Origin: Oxalobacteraceae bacterium
GTDB taxonomy: Bacteria > Pseudomonadota > Gammaproteobacteria > Burkholderiales > Burkholderiaceae_D
Length of the DNA stretch: 5,425 nt
NCBI GenBank assembly: GCA_003132085.1
Contig: PKWO01000418.1
Coordinates: 1-5,425, forward strand
Direction of reading: 5' to 3'
The notes below the pieces were generated by a model. It was given only the letters and a program-made list of their open reading frames with translations, had not been told where the DNA came from and did no database searches. A program made the position numbers and the translations under genes. The first letter of the stretch is position 1. Each line of letters starts with the position of its first letter. This document shows, piece after piece, positions 1 to 4,639 of this stretch.

Positions 1-81
1 GACGACGTGCTTTCGGTCGCCGAAATTGTGGCGCGCTTGAAATCCGAATATGAAGCGGCGCGCAAGCGGCTGGCGCTTTAG
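1..81 (+). CDS. C-terminal end of an unidentified protein (partial)
   Basis: The frame opening at base 1 reads 26 codons and ends at a TAG (79-81). The visible tail is a charged, probably helical segment (VAEIVARLKSEYEAARKRL) rich in Lys, Arg, Glu and Ala, which looks like a normal protein C-terminus. Codon third positions are mostly G or C, as in the neighbouring genes. The family cannot be recognised from so short a piece. The gene is convergent with the CPBP-family gene ending at 166. A weak inverted repeat (111-120 with 140-148, one bulged base) lies between the two stops, but it has no T-tract. Confidence 0.6.
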   Translation, partial: DDVLSVAEIVARLKSEYEAARKRLAL

Positions 82-165
82 CGTTTAACTGTTGCGGTGG
101 AGCGGTGAATCACGCTTGGCGGAACCCCAATGCCGGCACGCCAGCGTGGAAATGACGATACTGCG

Positions 166-648
166 TTACATCAAGAAAGAAGCGATCGCATTGCGCAAAG
201 CGTGTACCGCGCAGATCAGCAGATAAGGCCTTCCGCCCGGATGGTCCCTCACCGCAAATCCGTAGGCCAGCACCAGTCCAACGAAAAAAGCGAACACCAC
301 ATAGCCGATGCTATACGCGTGCGCGGCCGCAAAAAAAGCTGCCGAGGCGCAGACCGCCAACGGCGCGGGAAGCCGGAGCCGGGTCCGAAGCAACCGAATC
401 GGCGCCCACTGGAATACTGCGGTCTCGAACAAGGGCGCGATGACCGAACCGACCAGTAACCGTCCAAACATGCCGAAGGCCGGCAGGTTCTTCGGGCCGC
501 CCTCTACATGCAATGCATCGCTGACGACAATCGAGTCGAGGGCGATCATCGGCAGCAAGACGGCGTAGGACAGCAACAGCATCAGGTAGACGAACGCAAA
601 CGGAGGCAAGCGGCCCAACTGCGTCGAAATTCTGGTGAAAAAAGTCAT
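166..648 (-). CDS. CPBP-family intramembrane glutamic endopeptidase-like protein
   Basis: This 160-residue protein is very hydrophobic, with about four to five membrane segments (roughly residues 16-38, 58-80, 95-113, 115-131 and 141-159). Three short motifs in the right order identify the CPBP (Abi/Rce1-type) family. Motif 1 is ETAVFQ (75-80), a variant of the usual EExxxR. Motif 2 is F106-xxx-H110. Motif 3 is H149-xxx-N153. In this family the first Glu, the two His and the Asn form the active site inside the membrane, and all four are present here; the second Glu and the Arg are replaced by Thr and Gln. Members cleave prenylated proteins or process bacteriocins and membrane proteins, but the substrate of this one is unknown. 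The ATG at 648 is the only in-frame start after an upstream stop. No clear Shine-Dalgarno sequence precedes it. The protein is shorter than many members (about 200-280 residues), but the full motif set suggests it is intact. Confidence 0.75.
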   Translation of the reverse strand: MTFFTRISTQLGRLPPFAFVYLMLLLSYAVLLPMIALDSIVVSDALHVEGGPKNLPAFGMFGRLLVGSVIAPLFETAVFQWAPIRLLRTRLRLPAPLAVCASAAFFAAAHAYSIGYVVFAFFVGLVLAYGFAVRDHPGGRPYLLICAVHALRNAIASFLM

Positions 649-719
649 GTAAACGCAGACGGAATAGGTGGTCGGCGCATCATGTCATGGATAGCTTATC
701 GGATCAATCCGGCGGTGCG

Positions 720-734
720 TGCCGCATGGCGGCA
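720..734. repeat. Compact palindrome, 6-bp arms with 3-nt centre
   Basis: The arms TGCCGC (720-725) and GCGGCA (729-734) are perfect complements around the centre ATG. The palindrome directly abuts an AT run containing TATATA (735-740). It lies about 70 bp upstream of the CPBP-type gene start, so it could be an operator for that gene or the foot of a small transcript. A six-base palindrome can also arise by chance in GC-rich DNA. Confidence 0.35.
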
Positions 735-737
735 TAT

Positions 738-771
738 ATAAGAGAAATACAAAGATAAGAGAACTACAAAG
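738..771. repeat. 17-bp tandem direct repeat, two units
   Basis: Unit 1 (738-754) and unit 2 (755-771) are adjacent and match at 16 of 17 positions, differing only at the tenth base (A or C). The unit is purine-rich and begins ATAAGAGAA. The repeat lies in the non-coding gap between the divergent CPBP-type and ClpP-type genes. It may be a recent slippage duplication or a paired protein-binding site. Confidence 0.8.
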
Positions 772-788
772 GCGCGGTGGTTCCGGCG

Positions 789-815
789 TTCTGATTGTTC
801 TGATTGCACCGATTG
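789..815. repeat. 9-bp tandem repeat, two exact units plus one degenerate
   Basis: TTCTGATTG occurs at 789-797 and again at 798-806. A third unit, CACCGATTG (807-815), keeps the last five bases. It sits between the 17-bp tandem repeat and the terminator at 839. Confidence 0.7.
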
Positions 816-838
816 CCGTTAAACAGCCATCACAAAAG

Positions 839-866
839 AAGCCCTCGCGATTTGCGGGGGCTTTTT
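839..866 (+). terminator. Rho-independent terminator upstream of the ClpP-like gene
   Basis: The stem AAGCCCTCGC (839-848) pairs with GCGGGGGCTT (854-863), ten pairs including one G-T, around the loop GATTT (849-853). The stem runs straight into a tract of five T (862-866). This is the classical + strand intrinsic terminator layout. It ends about 57 bp before the ClpP-like start, so that gene needs its own promoter in the gap. Confidence 0.85.
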
Positions 867-868
867 GG

Positions 869-897
869 TTTACACTGGCTCTTTGGCAATTGATGAA
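869..897 (+). promoter_or_regulatory. Weak candidate promoter for the ClpP-like gene
   Basis: TTTACA (869-874) matches TTGACA at five of six positions. A poor -10 candidate, GATGAA (892-897), follows after 17 bp and matches at only three positions. Position favours it, because a promoter must lie between the terminator ending at 866 and the start at 923. The -10 element is not convincing. Confidence 0.3.
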
Positions 898-911
898 TTC
901 CCCAACACCTT

Positions 912-916
912 AGAGG
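912..916 (+). promoter_or_regulatory. Ribosome binding site of the ClpP-like gene
   Basis: AGAGG ends six bases before the ATG at 923. This supports that start codon. Confidence 0.7.
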
Positions 917-922
917 CACATC

Positions 923-1501
923 ATGGAAGAAAAAGTGGAAACCAATGCATCCCAACGCGACGCCTTCCTGGAAGAGAAAGCGTTCAAGTCACGCACCGTG
1001 CTGCTGTTCGGCCAGATCAACGACACCGTGGCGCGCGATGTCGTGCGCCAATTGATCGCCCTCTCTGGCGAATCCAAGGCGCCGATCAATTTCCTGGTCT
1101 GTTCGCCGGGCGGCCATGTGGAATCGGGCGATGTGATCCATGACGTGATCCGTTTCATCGACGCCCCGGTCAACATGATCGGCAGCGGCTGGGTCGGCAG
1201 CGCCGCGGTCAACGTATTCCTGTCGGTGCCGAAAGAACGCCGCTTCTGCCTGCAGAATACGCGTTTCCTGATCCATCAGCCGAGCGGCGGCGTTGGCGGC
1301 CAGGCGTCGGATATCGCGATCCAGGCACGCGAAATCATCCGCGTGCGCGAAAGAATCGCCGCCCTGATCGCCAGGGAAACCGGACAGAAGCTGGAAAAAG
1401 TGACGGCCGATATCGACCGCGATTTCTGGATGTCGGCGCCGGAAGCGATCGAATACGGCCTGGCGTCGAAATCGATCGTCAGCGCCAAGGAAGTTGCCTG
1501 A
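923..1501 (+). CDS. ClpP-family serine peptidase, non-canonical
   Basis: This 192-residue protein aligns nearly without gaps to E. coli ClpP, recalled from memory. ClpP forms a cytoplasmic tetradecameric barrel that degrades substrates fed by a Clp ATPase. The fold marks are GQI (30-32), SPGG (61-64, oxyanion region), IHQPSGG (117-123), the handle GQASDIAIQAREI (126-138) and SAPEAIEYGL (171-180). With E. coli residue n equal to n-4 here, the triad is S93, H118 and D167, all present at standard spacing. D165/R166 match the oligomerisation-sensor pair. Oddities: the usual ASMG around the nucleophile is GSAA; the docking tyrosines Y60 and Y62 become N56 and L58, and M92 becomes S88, while F78, I86, F108 and L110 are kept. 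The N-terminus lacks the usual propeptide and axial-loop sequence. No clpX or tig gene lies nearby, so this is probably a second, accessory ClpP rather than the housekeeping one. An active peptidase is likely but unproven. Confidence 0.85.
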   Translation: MEEKVETNASQRDAFLEEKAFKSRTVLLFGQINDTVARDVVRQLIALSGESKAPINFLVCSPGGHVESGDVIHDVIRFIDAPVNMIGSGWVGSAAVNVFLSVPKERRFCLQNTRFLIHQPSGGVGGQASDIAIQAREIIRVRERIAALIARETGQKLEKVTADIDRDFWMSAPEAIEYGLASKSIVSAKEVA

Positions 1502-1518
1502 TAGCGTAAAGACATGGC

Positions 1519-1573
1519 GACCGTTTGACGACCGTTTGACGACCGTCTATTGATCGCTTATTGATCGGTTAAC
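1519..1573. repeat. Five degenerate 11-bp tandem repeats
   Basis: The units are GACCGTTTGAC (1519-1529), the same again (1530-1540), GACCGTCTATT (1541-1551), GATCGCTTATT (1552-1562) and GATCGGTTAAC (1563-1573). All begin GAYCG and most carry a TT near the middle. They fill nearly all the space between the ClpP-like stop and its terminator. The 11-bp period is close to one helical turn, so the same face of the DNA would be presented each time. Confidence 0.75.
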
Positions 1574-1576
1574 GGC

Positions 1577-1614
1577 AAGAGGGGGCGAGTAAATCATTTA
1601 CTCGCCCCCTCTTT
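1577..1614 (+). terminator. Strong hairpin terminator after the ClpP-like gene
   Basis: Bases 1577-1593 and 1597-1613 are perfect reverse complements: 17 pairs with a GGGGGCG core, around the loop TCA. The right arm ends CTCTTT, giving a short T-tract for the + strand. The - strand reads out with almost no T-tract, so termination should mainly serve the ClpP-like gene. The hairpin begins 76 bp after that gene's stop. Confidence 0.75.
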
Positions 1615-1975
1615 CGTGACGCTGGAAGCTTACGCCGCCTTGCGTTCATGTCCTACAACCAGGTATCTATGGACTCCACCCGATTTGCAAGGAAAAGATA
1701 GACATTCGCCATAAGGAAGAGATTGCAAGTATTTAACATGGCAAATATTCGTGAGGAAATGCTATTCGTCATCATTAAATTTGGGTTTCTGCAAATTGGC
1801 GTGTTAAAGTACCCGCAAAAATTCACATTACCTCATACGGCGATCCCACAAAGAAAGCACGATGCATGGAATCAGGCGAACCCAATGACCTTTGCTAATA
1901 CCCGCATTTTATGGCCCGTCCCTCGGCTGCTGTCCCGCTGGTCGAGCGCCCATCCAGCGCGTTATCTGTTCTGTT

Positions 1976-2003
1976 TTTACCCCCGCGAATTTAACTTTAA
2001 AAA
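1976..2003 (+). promoter_or_regulatory. Weak candidate promoter for the peptide transporter
   Basis: TTTACC (1976-1981) and TAAAAA (1998-2003) are 16 bp apart and each match the sigma-70 consensus at four of six positions. Transcription would begin near 2010, giving a short leader. An alternative is an extended -10-like TGTTAAAGT at 1802-1810 with a poor -35. Neither is strong. Confidence 0.25.
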
Positions 2004-2017
2004 CATTGAACCATAAC

Positions 2018-2021
2018 GGAG
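2018..2021 (+). promoter_or_regulatory. Ribosome binding site deciding the transporter start
   Basis: GGAG lies five bases before the ATG at 2027. The longer in-frame start at 1892 has no such site, and its extra 45 residues do not resemble a transporter N-terminus, so 2027 is preferred. Confidence 0.75.
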
Positions 2022-2026
2022 ATGCC

Positions 2027-3424
2027 ATGAGCGACGGCCTCAATATTCCCAAGGGCGAGTTCCTTGGACACCCGAAAGGGCTATATCTACTTTTCGGCAC
2101 CGAAATGTGGGAGCGTGTCAGCTACTACGGCATGCGCGCGATTCTGGTGCTGTCGATGGTCGCGGCGACGCAAGCGGCCAACCCCGGCTTTGGCTGGTCG
2201 CGGGAAGCCGCGCTCGAATTGTATGGATGGTACACGGGTCTGGTCTACTTCACGCCGCTGATCGGCGGTTGGCTCGCGGATAACTATCTCGGTCAGCGCA
2301 AAGCAGTCATTATCGGCGGCTTGATCATGGCCGCCGGCCAGTTTACGCTGGCGGCCGGCATGACCAAAGACATCAATATTTTTTACGCGGGCCTGGCGTT
2401 GATGATCGTAGGAAACGGCTTATTCAAGCCCAATATCTCGACGATGGCCGGTGATTTGTATCCTGTGGGTGACGCGCGGCGCGATGCGGCGTTCACCATT
2501 TTTTACATGGGGGTCAACCTGGGCGCATTCATTGCGCCGTTGGTCTGCGCGACCTTAGGGGAGAACCCGAACTATGGCTGGAAGTACGGCTATTTCGCGG
2601 CCGGTTGCGGCATGCTGTTGTCGGTAGTTATCCAGTTGTTGCTGGCCCAGCGTTACCTCGGCGATGTCGGCCGGCAACCGGCGGCGCAGCGCGCCAAGGC
2701 GCGCTCCGGCGGCGTGAAGGCGCCGCTTACCGACGATGAGCGCGATCGCCTGAAGGTGATCTTTATGCTGTTCATATTCGTGGTGCTGTTCTGGGCGGCG
2801 TACGAGCAAGCCGGCGGCCTGATGAACCTGTATGCGCAGGACAAGACCGACCGCATGCTCGGCGGCTTTGAAGTGCCGGCAGGTTGGTTCCAATCGGTCA
2901 ATCCGTTCTTCATCGTGCTGCTGGGGCCGCTGTTCGGCATGCTCTGGGTGCGCCTTGCCAAGAGCGGCAAGAGCATGCCGACCCCGATCAAGATGATGTC
3001 GGGCTTGTTGCTGACCGGCGTCGGCTTCTTGTTCATGGTAGGCGCGGCGTACGATCAGAGCGCACACGGCAAGGCCAGCATGATGTGGCTGGTGCTGGCC
3101 TATATGTTCCACACGATGGGCGAGCTGTGCATTTCGCCGGTCGGGCTGTCGATGGTGACCAAGCTGGCGCCGCTGCGGCTGGTCAGCGTGATGATGGGCG
3201 TGTGGTTCATGACCAACGCTGCCGCCAACAAGTTGGCCGGCATGATTGGCGCCTATGCGGAGAAGGCGGGCGAGTTGACCATCTTCGGCGGCTTGGCAGT
3301 GACCCTGGCATTCTTCGCCTTCGTGCTCTGGTTCCTCTCGGGCACGCTGGTTGACTGGATGCACGGCGCCGAAAACATCAATAAGATACCGCCGCTGCAA
3401 GTGGAACCAAGCGGCGTTGCGTAA
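2027..3424 (+). CDS. POT/PTR2-family proton-dependent di-/tripeptide transporter
   Basis: This 465-residue inner-membrane protein should import di- and tripeptides together with protons. It belongs to the major facilitator superfamily. Family signatures appear in order: E26-xx-E29-R30 followed by Y33-Y34 in helix 1 (the ExxERFxYYG proton/peptide motif, with Val for Phe); GGWLADNYLGQR (80-91, PTR2 signature 1); GNGLFKPN (129-136) with the conserved Lys134 of helix 4; FYMGVNLGAFIAPL (159-172, signature 2); FWAAYEQAGG (255-264) with Glu260 in helix 7; and MGELCISPVGLSMVTKLAP (364-382) with Glu366 in helix 10. The length fits bacterial members (about 450-520 residues) and nothing looks broken. 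The loop at 212-240 is rich in charged residues. The hydrolase gene follows 150 bp downstream on the same strand, behind a probable promoter of its own. Exact substrate range cannot be read from sequence. Confidence 0.93.
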   Translation: MSDGLNIPKGEFLGHPKGLYLLFGTEMWERVSYYGMRAILVLSMVAATQAANPGFGWSREAALELYGWYTGLVYFTPLIGGWLADNYLGQRKAVIIGGLIMAAGQFTLAAGMTKDINIFYAGLALMIVGNGLFKPNISTMAGDLYPVGDARRDAAFTIFYMGVNLGAFIAPLVCATLGENPNYGWKYGYFAAGCGMLLSVVIQLLLAQRYLGDVGRQPAAQRAKARSGGVKAPLTDDERDRLKVIFMLFIFVVLFWAAYEQAGGLMNLYAQDKTDRMLGGFEVPAGWFQSVNPFFIVLLGPLFGMLWVRLAKSGKSMPTPIKMMSGLLLTGVGFLFMVGAAYDQSAHGKASMMWLVLAYMFHTMGELCISPVGLSMVTKLAPLRLVSVMMGVWFMTNAAANKLAGMIGAYAEKAGELTIFGGLAVTLAFFAFVLWFLSGTLVDWMHGAENINKIPPLQVEPSGVA

Positions 3425-3483
3425 TCAATTCGCTGTAATGGCGATAAAATCGATGAGTATTCTTGTCGATCGCACCAAAGTGT

Positions 3484-3504
3484 AAATTACCAATATAATA
3501 ATTT
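3484..3504 (+). promoter_or_regulatory. Perfect -10 box inside an AT-rich inverted repeat
   Basis: TATAAT (3494-3499) is an exact sigma-70 -10 hexamer in the gap before the hydrolase gene, 75 bp from its start. No good -35 is seen at 16-18 bp, where TCGCAC or similar lies, so an activator may be needed. The hexamer is embedded in the inverted repeat AAATTA (3484-3489) and TAATTT (3499-3504) with a 9-bp spacer, an arrangement that could be an operator. Confidence 0.45.
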
Positions 3505-3561
3505 TCGACTGTCAATGTCGTTAACTATTTTAGTTTCCCATCAAGCACGAAACACCCTAAC

Positions 3562-3566
3562 AGGAG
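3562..3566 (+). promoter_or_regulatory. Ribosome binding site deciding the hydrolase start
   Basis: AGGAG lies eight bases before the ATG at 3575. That start gives a protein beginning directly with a signal peptide. The longer in-frame start at 3515 would put 20 extra residues in front of the signal and lacks such a site. Confidence 0.8.
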
Positions 3567-3574
3567 AAAAACCG

Positions 3575-4546
3575 ATGTTTATCACTCGTCTTTTGCGCGC
3601 AGGCATCATGGCGGCCGCCACTGCCGCGGCCGGAATGTTCATTTCCAATGCGGCGTTTGCCGCCGCGCCAATGGTCAAGGCATCTGCCCCCGGCTACTAT
3701 CGGACGATGCTTGGTGACTTTGAAATCACCGTGTTGTCGGACGGCACGGCCGAACTGCCGGTGAATAAAATACTGATCAATACTACGCCGGCTGGGGTGG
3801 ACAAGGCGCTCGCCAAGTCTTACCTGAAGAGCCCGCTTGAAACATCGTTTAACGGCTTCCTCATCAATACCGGCAGCAAATTGGTGTTGGTCGATACCGG
3901 CGCCGGCAAGCTGTTTGGCCCGACGCTCGGCAATCTGGTCAACAACCTGAAGGCAGCCGGCTACCAGCCCGAGCAGGTAGACGAAGTCTATATCACGCAC
4001 ATGCATTCGGACCACGTAGGCGGGCTGTTGGCAGGCGACAAGGCAGCGTTTCCTAACGCCATTGTGCGTGCGGACAAGCGCGAGGCCGATTACTGGCTAA
4101 GTCAGGCGAATCTGGACAAAGCTCCGGCCGACGGCAAAGGGGGATTCAAGAACGCACAAGCGGCGCTGAATCCGTACGTGCAGGCCGGCATGTTCAAGAC
4201 TTTCGACGGGGACGTCGAACTGGTGCCGGGGATCAAATCCCACGCAGGCTATGGTCATACACCCGGCCACAGCACCTATGTCGTCGAGAGCAACGGGCAA
4301 AAACTGGTGTTGTGGGGCGACCTGATGCATGTCGCCGCAGTACAGTTTGAACATCCGGAGGTGGCGATACATTTTGACTCGGATAGCAAAGCCGCGGTCG
4401 TGCAACGCAAGAAAGCGTATGCCGAGGCGGCCAAGCAAGGGTATCTGGTGGCAGGCGCCCACCTGTCATTTCCCGGCATAGGCCGCATTCGTGCAGAGGG
4501 TAAGGGCTATGTGTGGGTGCCGGTGAATTATTCGGTCTTGCATTAG
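3575..4546 (+). CDS. Secreted MBL-fold metallohydrolase, methyl parathion hydrolase-like
   Basis: The 323-residue precursor starts with a Sec-type signal peptide: Arg5 and Arg8, a hydrophobic stretch 9-24, and probable cleavage after A27-F28-A29, so it should act in the periplasm or outside the cell. All seven metal ligands of the dizinc metallo-beta-lactamase fold are present: H142, H144, D146 and H147 (HMHSDH), H228 (GHTPGH), D249 (WGD) and H296 (GAHLSFPG). Beyond the fold, several stretches closely resemble methyl parathion hydrolase as I recall it: PGYYRTMLGDFEITVL (39-54), LKAAGYQPEQVD (125-136), and the end VAGAHLSFPG and GYVWVPV. Phe114, Trp174 and Phe191 fall where that enzyme has its aromatic pocket (F119, W179, F196). 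The natural substrate could be a lactone, an aryl ester or an organophosphate. Family relatives are mainly lactonases and esterases, so phosphotriester activity should not be assumed. It lies downstream of the peptide transporter and convergent with the CoA ligase gene. Confidence 0.88.
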   Translation: MFITRLLRAGIMAAATAAAGMFISNAAFAAAPMVKASAPGYYRTMLGDFEITVLSDGTAELPVNKILINTTPAGVDKALAKSYLKSPLETSFNGFLINTGSKLVLVDTGAGKLFGPTLGNLVNNLKAAGYQPEQVDEVYITHMHSDHVGGLLAGDKAAFPNAIVRADKREADYWLSQANLDKAPADGKGGFKNAQAALNPYVQAGMFKTFDGDVELVPGIKSHAGYGHTPGHSTYVVESNGQKLVLWGDLMHVAAVQFEHPEVAIHFDSDSKAAVVQRKKAYAEAAKQGYLVAGAHLSFPGIGRIRAEGKGYVWVPVNYSVLH

Positions 4547-4565
4547 CACCATCCCGTTCCTCGCT

Positions 4566-4584
4566 CTCCTCCGTGCAGGAGGGG
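4566..4584. terminator. Possible hairpin between convergent hydrolase and ligase genes
   Basis: CTCCTCC (4566-4572) pairs with GGAGGGG (4578-4584), including one G-T pair, around the loop GTGCA. It starts 20 bp after the hydrolase stop. Neither strand has a T-tract beside it, so it is a poor intrinsic terminator. It may instead stabilise the 3' end. Confidence 0.3.
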
Positions 4585-4639
4585 CGCGTCGCATCAACGC
4601 TGGCCTGGGGTAAACCGCCGACCGCCGCCGGCTTCTTGT

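Larger units (their letters stand above)
735..866 (+). ncRNA. Possible small RNA ending at an orphan terminator
   Basis: A good intrinsic terminator (839-866) stands on the + strand, but no convincing + strand coding region ends just before it. The intervening sequence holds two sets of short tandem repeats. Such a terminator needs a transcript to stop, so a short untranslated RNA starting somewhere around 720-780 is one explanation. No consensus -35/-10 pair was found to fix a start, so the left end is a guess. Alternatively, the hairpin insulates the ClpP-like gene from upstream read-through. Confidence 0.2.
1615..2026. other. Geneless, AT-richer intergenic stretch upstream of the peptide transporter
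   Basis: No convincing gene was found across these 412 bases. The part from about 1680 to 1870 is visibly richer in A and T than its surroundings. A + strand reading frame from TTG 1723 to 2016 has no homology that I recognise, poor codon use and a poorly spaced ribosome site. A - strand frame ending at TAA (1630-1632) gives a plausible-looking C-terminus (GGVHRYLVVGHERKAA) but has no ATG or GTG start before the stop at 1762, so at most it is a gene remnant. A 6-bp hairpin (1936-1941 with 1954-1959) lies in the probable leader of the transporter gene. No tRNA or recognisable riboswitch was seen. Confidence 0.5.

Noticed and set aside
111..148. Terminator between the first partial gene and the CPBP-type gene.
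   Set aside because: The stem (111-120 with 140-148) has a bulge, a 19-base loop and no T-tract on either strand.
881..905. Heat-shock (sigma-32) promoter for the ClpP-like gene from CCCCAA at 900-905.
   Set aside because: No CTTGAA-like -35 at the right distance, and the start of transcription would fall on the ribosome binding site.
1199..1210. Reading the ClpP-like protein as a dead enzyme with Ala (A95) in place of the catalytic Ser.
   Set aside because: Aligning AAVNVFL with ASMGAFL suggests this, but it needs a two-residue gap in the following loop. Without gaps from FID to IHQP, S93 lies at the nucleophile position, 25 residues before H118 as in E. coli.
1723..2016. Possible 97-residue + strand protein upstream of the transporter.
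   Set aside because: TTG start with a poorly spaced ribosome site, no recognisable domain, unusual composition, and it ends only 10 bp before the true transporter start.
1892..2026. N-terminal extension of the peptide transporter from the ATG at 1892.
   Set aside because: The extra 45 residues look like translated intergenic DNA, and the ATG at 2027 has a well-placed GGAG.
2555..3400. Long open frame on the - strand inside the transporter gene (281 codons).
   Set aside because: Its protein is a His-, Gln- and Arg-rich string with no domain, typical of an antisense shadow of GC-rich coding DNA.
3441..3473. Terminator after the peptide transporter from the GCGAT/ATCGC and ATCGA/TCGAT repeats.
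   Set aside because: Only five-base stems with long loops and no T-tract; no clear terminator exists in this gap.
3515..3574. Longer hydrolase start at 3515.
   Set aside because: AGGAG sits eight bases before 3575, and the protein from 3575 begins with a proper signal peptide.
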